Below, in pieces: positions 26,810 through 34,771 of a stretch of DNA of 57,951 bases (position 1 is its first letter; each line of letters begins with the position of its first letter). Under the pieces are notes generated by a model that searched no databases, was not told the DNA's origin, and was given only the letters and a program-made list of their open reading frames with translations. Made by a program: the position numbers and the translations under genes. The stretch lies in assembly GCF_004355005.1 (NCBI RefSeq), contig NZ_SMSJ01000037.1, positions 1-57,951 on the forward strand, written 5' to 3'. Source of the DNA: Dankookia rubra. GTDB taxonomy: Bacteria > Pseudomonadota > Alphaproteobacteria > Acetobacterales > Acetobacteraceae.

Positions 26810-27013
26810 CCCTTGGCCACGATCCCGGCGATTCGCGACACCCTGGCCGGCATGGCCCACCAGCATGGCGCTCCGGCCCGCCGCGCCGCCGCGCTCGGCA
26901 CCGCGGAGATCCGCCGGCGGGTTGCCGCCGGCCGCAACGGGCTCGTCTGGACACGGGACAAGGCGCTGCTGCTGGGCTTCGCCGCGGCGCTGCCAACACT
27001 ACCGCCGGGATAG
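26810..27013 (+). pseudogene. Tyrosine integrase fragment
   Basis: The reading IPAIRDTLAGMAHQHGAPAR then RAAALGTAEIRRRVA and RDKALLLGFAAALP matches the join between the SAM-like N-terminal domain and the start of the catalytic domain of XerC/D-type phage integrases (usually RDRALLLLGFAAALRRSEL). The catalytic Arg-His-Arg-Tyr part is missing. It is a relic that may mark an old insertion edge. Confidence 0.6.
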
Positions 27014-27105
27014 CTGAGCGGTGATGTCGGCGTGCTGATGGCGTCACGCCAACGGGTGGACCTGTCCGCGTCTGGCCGTCATCCTCAGGTTCAGGAGGAG
27101 AGCCA

Positions 27106-27282
27106 ATGCCCGAAACAAAGAACGATCTCGAAACTCGGATTCGCGAACGCGCTTACGCGCTCTGGGAAGAGGATGGCCGTCCTGAGGGACGGGCGGACGA
27201 ATACTGGGAGCAGGCTCGCCGGTTCGTTGAGGCGGAGGACGATCCTAGGAGCCCAGACATGGTGGCCGACCCACCGCTCTGA
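27106..27282 (+). CDS. DUF2934-family small protein
   Basis: A 58-residue protein reading MPETKNDLETRIRERAYALW then EEDGRPEGRADEYWEQARRF. The IRxRAYxLWExxGRPxGxxxxxW pattern is the DUF2934 signature. An AGGAGGAG Shine-Dalgarno is placed ideally before the ATG. Family members are small, acidic and often sit beside stress or chaperone genes in alphaproteobacteria; the function is unknown. Confidence 0.85.
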   Translation: MPETKNDLETRIRERAYALWEEDGRPEGRADEYWEQARRFVEAEDDPRSPDMVADPPL

Positions 27283-27372
27283 GCGCCCTACGCTGGGAAT
27301 GGCTCGATTGGGTGCGGTTCAGGTAGCCTTCTATCGGACGCAGGAAGTCCTAACCCTCGCGGACACGGCGCT

Positions 27373-27632
27373 CTGAAAGAGGAGAACGGCCGGCTCGAGA
27401 TCCGCTGGATGGCCGGTGCGAGCGGCACCTTACTTCTCGTGCTGCAGTGGAGAGAGAGCGGTGTCGTCATGCCGCCGGATGTCTCTCAACAGCACTACGG
27501 GCGACAGCTGATCGAGCGGGTGCCAACTTACACGGCGCGAGTGGAGACACAATTCACCTTCGCCCCGAATGGCGTGACCGCCGGATCGAGATGCCGATTG
27601 CGGCACAACTGTCGGCATCAATTTGGCCGTAG
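27373..27632 (+). pseudogene. HWE-type histidine kinase C-terminal remnant
   Basis: The reading ENGRLEIRWMAGASGTLLLV then LQWRESGVVMPP, YGRQLIERVPTY and TQFTFAPNGVT, followed in another frame by RRIEMPIAAQLSA, is the C-terminal end of an HWE-kinase ATPase domain. The intact kinase at 50500 ends in the same pattern (LRIEWLERGGPPL, FGSRLLERNLPRQL, LRFDPAGLQAAISVPL). It is truncated at the 5' end and frameshifted near 27580. Confidence 0.65.
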
Positions 27633-27936
27633 GTAGCAGCGCAGCCGCACCGTGCCGTCAGGGCCGACAGGGTCGCTCCGCCTCGGTTATTCCGCTTCTC
27701 GTGCTTCAATCGAGGCTTGCTGAAATCGCGGTCGGCCGTTCGTGGTGAGCACCAATCCAGCCGCCCTCGGCCCGGAGCGGCAACAGCTTGCTTCTTGCGC
27801 AAGATCTTCCCAAGGCCGGCCAGCGCGTCACCTCAGGGTGTCGCTATGTGGGCCGGCAGGGCTGGCCACCGTGTCCCGCCTCGCCGCGTTGTCCCAAGTC
27901 GAAGGAGACAGCCCAGGACAGGAGCTTGGGGTGTAA
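27633..27936. other. No gene recognised
   Basis: Three hundred bases between the kinase remnant and the MITE-like repeat hold no convincing ORF or site. Confidence 0.35.
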
Positions 27937-28054
27937 CAGCCCGTTGACAAAGTCCCGCAGCACCTCGCAGGCCACATCTATAGGGCGCAGCGGTAATGCT
28001 GGACCACTACATGATGTGCCGAATGTCTGGGCGGCCGACTTTGTCAACGGGCTA
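27937..28054. repeat. MITE-like 118-bp element with 17-bp inverted repeats
   Basis: AGCCCGTTGACAAAGTC at 27938-27954 is perfectly inverted at 28037-28053. GTAA occurs directly outside both ends (27933-27936 and 28055-28058), like a 4-bp target duplication. The interior is about 82 bases and non-coding. It ends 17 bases before the psiE start, so its right end may supply part of that gene's leader. Confidence 0.6.
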
Positions 28055-28071
28055 GTAAAAGGGGGAAACGG

Positions 28072-28653
28072 ATGGACGACGCCACACGAAACGAAACGAA
28101 TGCAGCTGCCATCCGCCAAGCGCAGCCGCATGACATGACCGAGCGGCACCGTGACGTGGCGGCCACCAGCTTGAAGGAGACGCGCGAGGCCTGGCCGGGC
28201 ATGACCGCCTACGAGCGGTTCGAGCAGGTGGCCGCGCTCGTCATTACCGCGCTCGTCTCCGTGCTGATCGCTGCCGCCTTGCTGCACCTGACTTGGGACG
28301 TCCTGCTGCTGATTCTAGCCGGCCTTGCCGACCCGGCAGAAAAGGGGGTGTTCCAGGCAGTCTTCGGCATGATCATGACCGTGCTGATCGCCCTCGAGTT
28401 CAACCACTCGATCCGAGGCGTGCTGGAGCGGCGGCACGGTATCGTCCAGGTGCGCACGGTGGTGCTGATTGCTCTCCTCGCACTGGTGCGCAAATTCATC
28501 ATCATCGATGCCACCCATATCGCCCCTGTCACCCTCATCGGGATGGCGGCCGCGGTCCTGGCGCTCGGCGCGGTCTACTGGATGATGCGCGATCAGGATC
28601 GGCGTGACGCCGCCGAGGAGGAGACATTGGCCAGAGGCAGCGAGGCGCCATAA
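28072..28653 (+). CDS. psiE: PsiE-family membrane protein
   Basis: A 193-residue inner-membrane protein of the phosphate-starvation-inducible PsiE family. Four hydrophobic segments can be seen: ALVITALVSVLIAAALLHL, FGMIMTVLIALEFNHSI, VVLIALLALVRKFIII and LIGMAAAVLALGAVYWMM. The hallmark EFNHSIRGV and VRKFIIID are present. The N-terminal 45 residues are a soluble extension. A psiE homologue is part of the transmissible locus of stress tolerance, and here too it neighbours kefB and trx genes. The start follows AAAGGGGGAA. Confidence 0.85.
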   Translation: MDDATRNETNAAAIRQAQPHDMTERHRDVAATSLKETREAWPGMTAYERFEQVAALVITALVSVLIAAALLHLTWDVLLLILAGLADPAEKGVFQAVFGMIMTVLIALEFNHSIRGVLERRHGIVQVRTVVLIALLALVRKFIIIDATHIAPVTLIGMAAAVLALGAVYWMMRDQDRRDAAEEETLARGSEAP

Positions 28654-28812
28654 CCCGTCGAGGAGGCTAGCCGGAGTTTTTCCTGTACGGTGAGCTGACC
28701 GCCTGGACCTGAGTTACTGTCAGATGAGTTGTGTAAATGGAACCCGGTCAGCGGCGTCGCGCTCTGCCCCGCTCGGAGGCTGGCAGCCTCACGTCCACAC
28801 GGGAAACCACGC

Positions 28813-29307
28813 ATGATTGCACACCTCGCCCTCGTGGCCGTTTCAGTCGCTGTGCTTGGAGGCACTGCGCTTGCCCAGCCGGCGCCGTTCGGCCTGACGC
28901 AGACCCTCCCCGGCTGGGGCGGCACTGCGGTGCCGCAGCCCGGGCAAGCCGCCCTGCCCGGCGGGCTTGTGACCGTCGCGCCGGGGTCGGTGGTGGTCAC
29001 CTACTACGAGGTCCGGCCTGTCGACATGACGGCTTCCAACCTCCTGCGGACCGAAGTACGCAATCTGCAGGACGAGCGGATCGGCCGTATCGAGGACCTG
29101 GTCATCGGCGGTGGCCGGGAGATCTCGGCGGTGGTGATCGGGGTTGGTGGCTTCCTCGGCATCGGCGAGCGCTACGCCGCCCTGCCGCCCAGCGCGGTGG
29201 TGCTCACGCGCCAGCCAGACGGCAGTCTCCGGGCGGTCGTGGATGCGACGCGGGACCAGCTGCGTAACTCGCCCGAGTTCAAGTTCGAGGGCAGTGTCCG
29301 CCGCTGA
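28813..29307 (+). CDS. Exported PRC-barrel protein
   Basis: A 164-residue protein with a cleavable signal peptide (MIAHLALVAVSVAVLGGTAL, cut after LAQ) and a PRC-barrel domain at residues 70-160: ASNLLRTEVRNLQDERIGRI, EDLVIGGGREISAVVIGVGG, FLGIGERYAALP and KFEGSVRR. Such domains bind protein partners, and exported forms are common in stress clusters of alphaproteobacteria. It lies between psiE and kefB. The function is unknown. Confidence 0.8.
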   Translation: MIAHLALVAVSVAVLGGTALAQPAPFGLTQTLPGWGGTAVPQPGQAALPGGLVTVAPGSVVVTYYEVRPVDMTASNLLRTEVRNLQDERIGRIEDLVIGGGREISAVVIGVGGFLGIGERYAALPPSAVVLTRQPDGSLRAVVDATRDQLRNSPEFKFEGSVRR

Positions 29308-30541
29308 TACGGCGGCCTTCCTTGGCTATAGCTGGCGAGCCGGCGCGGTCTCGCCTGCAACATCGGCCCCCCCCGGCCGCCTCTGGGGAGTGGACATCAC
29401 GGCGGCAGGTCGCGCAGTTCGGGGTTTAGCTCGGCTCGCGCTGCAGCGATGCGCGCCTCAACTTCATGCGGCGCAAGGCCGAGAGTGGCGAGAGCCTGCG
29501 CCGCCAGCGCCAGGCCCGCTGCGAGATTCTCGGGCAGGATGCAGGTCGCGCCGGCCTCGACCAGCGGCCCAAGTGCCGCGTCCTCGTCTGTGCTCACCAG
29601 CACCGGCAGCTCAGGCCTGTCGTGCCGGATCCGGCGCAGGAGCCGCTCCACCGCCCTGGCATCGGAGATCGTCACAACCACGGCCCGCGCCCGCCCCAGC
29701 CCCGCTGCCCGCAGAATGCCGTGGCGGGTGGCATCCCCGAACACGACGCGGTGGCCTTGGCGCTGGGCGCGGCGCAGCCGGCTGAGGTCTACCTCAAGCG
29801 CGAGGTAGGGCATGCCGCTGCTCTCCAGAGCCGCAGCGACCGGCCGGCCGACGCGGCCACAGCCGCACAGGATAACGTGGTCGGACAGGGCTTCGCCCGC
29901 GCGTGCGACCTCCGGCTCCGCTCGGGCCAGGCGCCCACTTTCGACCGAGCTATCCACGAGCAAGGCCGCCAGACGCGCGTTCCATTGGATCAGGGCAGGG
30001 GCGAGTGCCAAGCTGAGCGCGATCGCTGAGAAGGCCAACTGCGCCGCGGCCGGCTCAAGCAAGCCGGCCGCAAGCCCCTGGCCGACGATGAGCAGCGCGA
30101 ACTCGCCGCCGTGCGCCAGCACCAGCCCGGCACGCAGCGCGGACGCCGCGCCCAAACCGGCGGCGAGCCCGAGACCGAACATAACGAGCGTCTTCAGCGC
30201 CACGAGCAGCAGCGTGGCAATCAAGGTAAGGAACGGTCGCGCGGCCGTGGCCCCGAGGTCGATTCCCATGCCCACGGTCAAGAAAAACAGGCCGAGCAGC
30301 GCGTCCCGGAAGGGGCGGATCTCCTCCTCGACCTGGTGGCGGAAGTCGCTCTCACCAATGAGCATACCAATAAAGAAAGCGCCGACCGGCAGCGAAAGCC
30401 CGATCTCCCCGGCCACGTACGCGGCGCTCAGGACCACGGAGAGGGTGGCCAGGAGAAAGAGCTCGGCCGAGTGTGGGGTGCGGCACGGTTCGATGAGACA
30501 GCCGACTGCGGTAGGGATCACCGCAACCGGAGGTCAGACCG

Positions 30542-31225
30542 ATGGACCAGAACCGCAGCGACCAGCCCGAGGGGGCGCCGGCGGGCGCCCAGCACGTTGA
30601 TACCGGCACCCCCACGGGCGGTGCCGGGCCGGAGCGTTGCAACTCCGCCCGGCGCAAGCTGGCCGCCGTCACCCGCCTGCTGCGCGGCGAGCCGCTGGAG
30701 ACCGTGGCCCGCGAGCTCAACGTCACCGTCGCCCGCCTGAGCGAGTGGCGAGGCCGCGCCCTGGTCGCGGCAGAGGCGGCGATAAAGGAGCGCGAGCGCG
30801 ATAGCCGCGACGAGGAGATGCTCCGCCTCAAAGCCAAGCTCGGCGAAGTCACCATGGCCAACGAGCTGCTCGAGCAGAAGATCGCCGCCCTCGAGGGTGG
30901 GCGCCCTTTGGCCCGCAGGAGGTCGAGGCGGTGGGCCGGGCCATCTCTCCGGCCACGAGCCACGCCTACGGCCTCGCCAGGGTCGCCCGGGTCTGGCACC
31001 TCTCCCGCGCCACGGTCTACCGCCATCGCGCGGCGCCCGACCCCGCGGCACCGGCCGGTCCGACACGCCGGGGCCCGGTCGGGGTCTGCTCTGATGCCGC
31101 GTTGCTCGAGCACATTCGCGCCCAGATCCTCGGCTCGCGCCTGCACGGCGAGGGCTACCGCAAGATCTGGGCCCGGCTGCGCCATGCCGGCATCCGCACC
31201 TCGGCCCGGCGGGTCCGGCGCCTGA
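30542..31225 (+). CDS. IS OrfA (HTH and leucine-rich segment)
   Basis: The first reading frame of the IS in kefB. The real OrfA part is about residues 1-120: an HTH (RRKLAAVTRLLRGEPLETVA with RELNVTVARLSEWRGRAL) and a helical segment (KLGEVTMANELLEQKIAALE). After GGRPLARR the frame no longer encodes IS-like protein, and similarity moves to the -1 frame (APFGPQEVEAVGRAIS). The stop at 31225 is therefore incidental. OrfAB is probably made by frameshifting near 30900. Confidence 0.7.
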   Translation: MDQNRSDQPEGAPAGAQHVDTGTPTGGAGPERCNSARRKLAAVTRLLRGEPLETVARELNVTVARLSEWRGRALVAAEAAIKERERDSRDEEMLRLKAKLGEVTMANELLEQKIAALEGGRPLARRRSRRWAGPSLRPRATPTASPGSPGSGTSPAPRSTAIARRPTPRHRPVRHAGARSGSALMPRCSSTFAPRSSARACTARATARSGPGCAMPASAPRPGGSGA

Positions 31226-31851
31226 TGGGCCAGCACGGCCTGCTCGCGCCGCACCGCGTCGGCCGTCCCGAGCAGCGCGCTCATGACGGCACCATCACCA
31301 CAACGGCGGTGGACGCGATGTGGGGGACCGACATGACCGAAACCGTGACCGTTAGGGAGGGCCGCGCACGGGTCTTCGTTGCCGTCGACCACTGCTCGGG
31401 CGAGTGCGTCGGCAACCATGCCGCCCGCTCCGGCAACCGCTTCGAGGCACTCGAGCCGGTGCGCCAGGGCGTGCTGCGCCACTTCGGCCGCATCGAGAAG
31501 AACGCGGCCAAGGGTCTCTCCCTCCGGCACGACCACGGCTCCAACTATATGTCTGGCGACTTCCAGGACGAGATCGCCTTCTTCGGCATCGAGAGCTCGC
31601 CCTCCTTCGTCCGCCAGCCCGAAGGCAACGGCGTCGCCGAGCGCTTTATCCGAACCCTGAAAGAGAACTTCCTTTGGGTGCACACCTTCGACACCATCGA
31701 GGAGCTGCGCCGCGGGCTGCAGGATTTCGTTGCCCACTACAACGCCACTTGGCTCGTCGCCCGGCACGGCTACCGCACCCCGAACCAGATCCGCGCCGAG
31801 CAATGCGGCCTTGCTCAGTGCCTACCCGCCCACCTACCCTTCGCTGCCTGA
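30931..31851 (+). CDS. IS OrfB transposase, DDE integrase core
   Basis: A 306-residue catalytic subunit. YGLARVARVWHLSRATVYRH is the HTH; LHGEGYRKIWARLRHAGIRT with RRVRRLMGQHGLL is the HTH_21-like linker; the DDE residues lie in MWGTDMTETVTV, LRHDHGSNYMSGDF and PEGNGVAERFIRTLKEN. It ends with RHGYRTPNQIRAEQ, as in IS3-type OrfB. It appears complete, so the element may still be mobile. Confidence 0.85.
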   Translation: MGRAISPATSHAYGLARVARVWHLSRATVYRHRAAPDPAAPAGPTRRGPVGVCSDAALLEHIRAQILGSRLHGEGYRKIWARLRHAGIRTSARRVRRLMGQHGLLAPHRVGRPEQRAHDGTITTTAVDAMWGTDMTETVTVREGRARVFVAVDHCSGECVGNHAARSGNRFEALEPVRQGVLRHFGRIEKNAAKGLSLRHDHGSNYMSGDFQDEIAFFGIESSPSFVRQPEGNGVAERFIRTLKENFLWVHTFDTIEELRRGLQDFVAHYNATWLVARHGYRTPNQIRAEQCGLAQCLPAHLPFAA

Positions 31852-32815
31852 ACAGCGCAGTCGGCTGTCTCAACAACCGGTCGCACTACAGAGCTCGGCC
31901 GAGTGCCTCCGGGCCACCCACTCGATGAGCCAGGCGAGCGCGCGGCGTGCGAGCAGGGCAACGGCAAGGAAGACTCCCAACGCGACGGTCGCCCGGACTT
32001 CCGCGTCGGGCGGTTCCACTCCGCCCCCCTCCCGCGGCGCGGCACCAACGAGAACTAGGAAGGGCAGCGTCGCGAGATCTTGGAACAGCAAGACTCCCAG
32101 CGCGAGCCGCCCGTGCCGGCTGCCCAGCTCCCCTCGAGCAGCGAGTTGTCGCAGGGTGAGGGCGGTGTAGGACATGGCAACCGCACCACCCAGGACAATG
32201 GCCCCGAGCCATTCGGTGCTCCCGAACCAGGCGAGCGACGCGGCGAGCGTGGCGGTCACCCCGACCTGTAAACTACCCATCCCGAGTACCAGCCCGCGCG
32301 CGGCGATGAGGCGCGGCAGCGAGAACTCGAGTCCGACGATGAACATGAGCAGGACGATGCCGAGTTCGCCGAGGAACGAATGCCGTCGCTGGTGAGCAGC
32401 AGGTTCAGGCCGTGCGGGCCGACCGCGAGGCCGGCGGTGACGTAGCCTATGATGGGAGAGAAGCGCAGACGCACCAGGACCGCGACTGCGACGGTGGAGG
32501 CGAGCACCAGGACGAGGGTTTCGGCGAGAAGGCGGTCGGTCAAGGCTAGGCATCCGGTTCGGCGAGCGATGGCAAAAGTCACAGAGCTGCAGGGACATCC
32601 TCGCCACCAAGGGTCAGCGCCAGAGCGTGATCGGCCGCCAACGTGGTTCCTGGAGCTGCGGGACAAATTGTATCGGCGAGGAGGCCATCTAACCCACCTT
32701 CCGGCCGATCGCGCCGTGCGGCTTGCTCAGAAGCGGGCTACTCGCCTTGTGGTTCAAGAACCAAAAGAGGCAGTCAAAGCTACCGTTTCCGGCCGCGTGC
32801 TTTCACGTCTCTGGT

Positions 32816-32842
32816 CTTGAAACAGACGTTGCACGCACCACA
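32816..32842 (+). promoter_or_regulatory. Candidate sigma-32-like promoter of the NDUFS4-like gene
   Basis: CTTGAA at 32816-32821 matches the heat-shock -35 hexamer. Fifteen bases on is ACCACA (CCACAA one base further), a weak -10. The same CTTGAA precedes two other genes sharing this gene's leader, with better -10 matches. Confidence 0.35.
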
Positions 32843-32906
32843 AAGATCCTTGCCGGGCGCCCGGTGGGGCCTGGTGGACGGCGCCAGTAAGAGGCGCCGC
32901 TCAGAT

Positions 32907-32946
32907 CCATGTTGCTTCGAGAGGAGGATGTGGAGGAGAGCAAACC
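32907..32946 (+). promoter_or_regulatory. Repeated stress-island leader, copy 1
   Basis: CCATGTTGCTTCG followed by AGAGGAGGATGTGGAG is nearly the same as the leaders at 33924, 34606 and 37659. Here the ATG of the leader opens a 13-codon uORF (MLLREEDVEESKP) whose TGA overlaps the ATGA start of the NDUFS4-like gene. AGGAGG is an ideal ribosome-binding site. Confidence 0.65.
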
Positions 32947-33681
32947 ATGAGCGTTCGTCAGCATCGAATCCGCGACACCGTTGTGGAGGGCCAGTTCGCC
33001 CGACTGGTTGGCGGCGAGCGGGCCGAACCTATGGAGAGCGCGCCCGGCGTGACGCTGCCGAGCTTCCCGCCGGATGCCCGAGCCGTCATCCACCGCCCGA
33101 GCAGATCGGTCATGACCTCCGGCCGCGCGAACACCTGCAATTGGGTGCTCGAGTTCGAACCACGCTCGGCCGAGTTCATCGAGCCGCTCATGGGCTGGAC
33201 CGGCGGCACCGAGCCGCTGCGCCATGTTCGGCTCAGCTTTCCGACGCTGGATGCGGCTGTCGCGTATGCACGGCGGGAAGGTCTGCCCTTCACCCTGTAT
33301 GAGCCGCAGGAGCCTTCGCCGGTCCAGTGCGCTGCCGGAAACCCGCCAGAAGTTTCGCCATGTGCTGTGCTGTACGGCGATCCTCTGTTCTGCTTCGCCT
33401 GGGACCGCCCGTACATCGTGATGCCTGATCTCAGCGCGGCGCTGCTCAATCCGGCGAGGGTCTTCACCAGCCCCCACGAGGTTGCCACGCATCCGCTGCT
33501 GACCGCAGAAGAGAAGCGCGACGTTCTCACGCGCTGGCTCTGGGACGCGCAGCGGATCGAGGCCACGGCGGACGAGGCGCCGCTGGACGGTGGCGAGCCC
33601 TCGCGCCTCGACGAGGTGCTGCAAGCACTTGCCCTGCTGGACCGGATATACATGCCTCCCATGCGGAAGCCTGCGCACTAA
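32947..33681 (+). CDS. NDUFS4-like protein with extra C-terminal domain
   Basis: A 244-residue protein. Residues about 48-118 (HRPSRSVMTSGRANTCNWVL, EFEPRSAEFIEPLMGWTGGT and FPTLDAAVAYARREGLPFTL) match the ETC complex I NDUFS4/18-kDa domain, including the MGWTG hallmark. The C-terminal 80 residues (ARVFTSPHEVATHPLLTAEE, KRDVLTRWLWDAQRIEATAD and GGEPSRLDEVLQALALLDR) form a different helical unit known from other alphaproteobacterial proteins. The true complex I subunit is normally about 100-180 residues and chromosomal, so this is a stress-associated variant. Role unknown; it may protect or modify respiration under heat. It carries leader copy 1. Confidence 0.75.
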   Translation: MSVRQHRIRDTVVEGQFARLVGGERAEPMESAPGVTLPSFPPDARAVIHRPSRSVMTSGRANTCNWVLEFEPRSAEFIEPLMGWTGGTEPLRHVRLSFPTLDAAVAYARREGLPFTLYEPQEPSPVQCAAGNPPEVSPCAVLYGDPLFCFAWDRPYIVMPDLSAALLNPARVFTSPHEVATHPLLTAEEKRDVLTRWLWDAQRIEATADEAPLDGGEPSRLDEVLQALALLDRIYMPPMRKPAH

Positions 33682-33695
33682 AACGATGTAGCCGG

Positions 33696-33715
33696 CCGCC
33701 CCCGCTGGGGGGCGG
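33696..33715 (+). terminator. GC-rich hairpin after the NDUFS4-like gene
   Basis: CCGCCCCC, a GCT loop and GGGGGGCGG pair into an 8-bp stem (one bulged G) 15 bases after the stop. No T-run follows. It is plausibly a terminator or an mRNA end protector. Confidence 0.4.
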
Positions 33716-33831
33716 AGATGGAGGGTCGGGGATCATGGCGCAGCGGCCATCACCTTGGCTCTCCTTGGCCACGAGAAGGCTGCGCTGACAGGGTGGTTGG
33801 CGCAGGACTTCGGGGAGCCGTGCCGTGAGGC

Positions 33832-33858
33832 CTTGAACCGGGTGGACGGAAACCTATC
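33832..33858 (+). promoter_or_regulatory. Candidate sigma-32 promoter of the small membrane protein gene
   Basis: CTTGAA (33832-33837), 15 bases, then CCTATC (33853-33858). This is the best of three such sites and agrees with alphaproteobacterial RpoH promoters (CTTG at -35, CYTAT at -10). Leader copy 2 follows 66 bases downstream. Confidence 0.55.
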
Positions 33859-33923
33859 AACAACTCTGCCAGGTGCTCGGTCGAGGCCTGGCGAGTGGCA
33901 CCGGCCTTGGGTGCCACCATGGG

Positions 33924-33952
33924 CCATGTAGCTTCGCAAGGAGGACGTGGAG
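33924..33952 (+). promoter_or_regulatory. Repeated stress-island leader, copy 2
   Basis: CCATGTAGCTTCGCAAGGAG then GACGTGGAG before ATG 33953. Here the leader ATG is followed at once by TAG, so no uORF is made; only the ribosome-binding part is kept. Confidence 0.6.
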
Positions 33953-34261
33953 ATGTGGGCCGAAAACTCCTCTAACCTTCTGTCCCGGCCGCCACTGCGC
34001 TTTGGCCGGATGCTGGACCAGACCCAGCGCTCGTTCTGGGATGCATCCAGCAACAGCTGCTCGTCGCCCTATAGCACAGCGCTGCCTTCTGCAGAGAGCG
34101 GCGCCAACACCGGGGGGCACGCTCCGGCATGCCGCAGGTCTGCTCGTTGGCGCCGTGATCTCCTGATCGAGGATATGGCCGACCTTTTGGGCCGGGCGGT
34201 GATCTACGCACTGGCCATACTTGGGCTCCTGAATGTCCTCGGCCTGGTCACTACGGCATGA
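33953..34261 (+). CDS. Small protein with one C-terminal membrane segment
   Basis: A 102-residue reading starting MWAENSSNLLSRPPLRFGRM then LDQTQRSFWDASSN. The middle is Ser/Ala/Arg-rich; the end (DLLGRAVIYALAILGLLNVL) is a likely membrane helix. No family is recognised. The strong sigma-32-like promoter and leader copy 2 argue that it is expressed under heat, but the mixed composition allows for a frameshifted gene. Confidence 0.45.
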   Translation: MWAENSSNLLSRPPLRFGRMLDQTQRSFWDASSNSCSSPYSTALPSAESGANTGGHAPACRRSARWRRDLLIEDMADLLGRAVIYALAILGLLNVLGLVTTA

Positions 34262-34605
34262 CGGCAGCAATGGTGACATCATGCTCAAGGATGAGAGCGG
34301 AGCCGTGGTGACAACGCGACAGGTACTGCCGGTGCCGTTGGAACGGCGTCGAGGTGACCCCGGCCCGCTATACCGGGCCTCAGCGGCTGCCATGGCATGT
34401 GCTGTGGCGGCTCCAATCCCGTTCTTCTGGGCACCGTCCCTGTGGGTCGCTGGCTTGCTTGCGCCGCCGCCAGTGCCAGTCCTAGCGGCGCTAGGGACGG
34501 TGCTGCGGAGCCTCGGACCGGAGGAGGGGAGAGAACAAGCCGTGCTCCGACCGGATGCCTGGAACGGGCTCGGCGGACGGCACCGAGCACACGTACTGCG
34601 CAAGT

Positions 34606-34700
34606 CCATGTTGCTTCGCAAGGAGGGGGTGGAGATGAAGCCCGAGATCGACTTCGACCCGCTGCGTGAGACTGGCAGCGGCCAGCTCCCGGCTCGATGA
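34606..34700 (+). pseudogene. Leader copy 3 with a 21-codon stub
   Basis: CCATGTTGCTTCGCAAGGAG then GGGGTGGAG precedes ATG 34635, which opens only MKPEIDFDPLRETGSGQLPA and one more Arg before TGA. The leader ATG at 34608 is in frame with it. The leader without a normal gene suggests that a heat-shock gene was lost here by deletion. Nothing else convincing fills 34262-34605. Confidence 0.45.
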
Positions 34701-34771
34701 GCCCGTGGTGACGTCTTCGCTCAAAGAGATTGCGGACCAGTGTCAAACGCCCGTCGATGAGGGTCACGAAC

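Larger units (their letters stand above)
30472..31890 (+). mobile_element. IS element inserted in kefB (IS3-like), 13-bp direct repeats
   Basis: Both ends start TGTGGGG/TGTAGTG and share GAGACAGCCGACTGCG as the inner part of the inverted repeats. GAGCTCGGCCGAG is directly outside both ends (30459-30471 and 31891-31903). The two transposase frames are in the -1 relation. The 13-bp direct repeat is longer than the 3-5 bp usual for IS3, so either the family call is wrong or the target already held a repeat. Confidence 0.8.
29397..32543 (-). pseudogene. kefB: KefB/KefC-type CPA2 antiporter, split by an IS and frameshifted
   Basis: A cation:proton antiporter with an RCK domain, cut into pieces. 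The N-terminal part (from about 32543) reads LTDRLLAETLVLVLASTVAV and FSPIIGYVTAGLAVGPHGLN; the frame is lost near 32385 and resumes as HSFLGELGIVLLMFIVGLEF. The IS at 30472-31890 then interrupts it after ARRHSAEL. The C-terminal part resumes FLLATLSVVLSAAYVAGEIG and continues through the membrane domain to the RCK_N part DHVILCGCGRVGRPVAAALE. Removing the IS and one direct repeat restores the frame there. Intact relatives exchange potassium or sodium for protons, and kefB homologues belong to tLST/LHR stress islands. This copy should be non-functional. Confidence 0.88.

Noticed and set aside
26652-27105. An intact gene between the ABC operon and the DUF2934 gene
   Set aside because: Only an integrase fragment is recognisable; the remaining frames on both strands are antisense noise.
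30352-31803. 483-codon minus-strand frame across the IS in kefB
   Set aside because: It lies opposite the transposase genes and only fuses by chance to the kefB flank. The IS ends and the in-frame kefB repair explain this DNA better.
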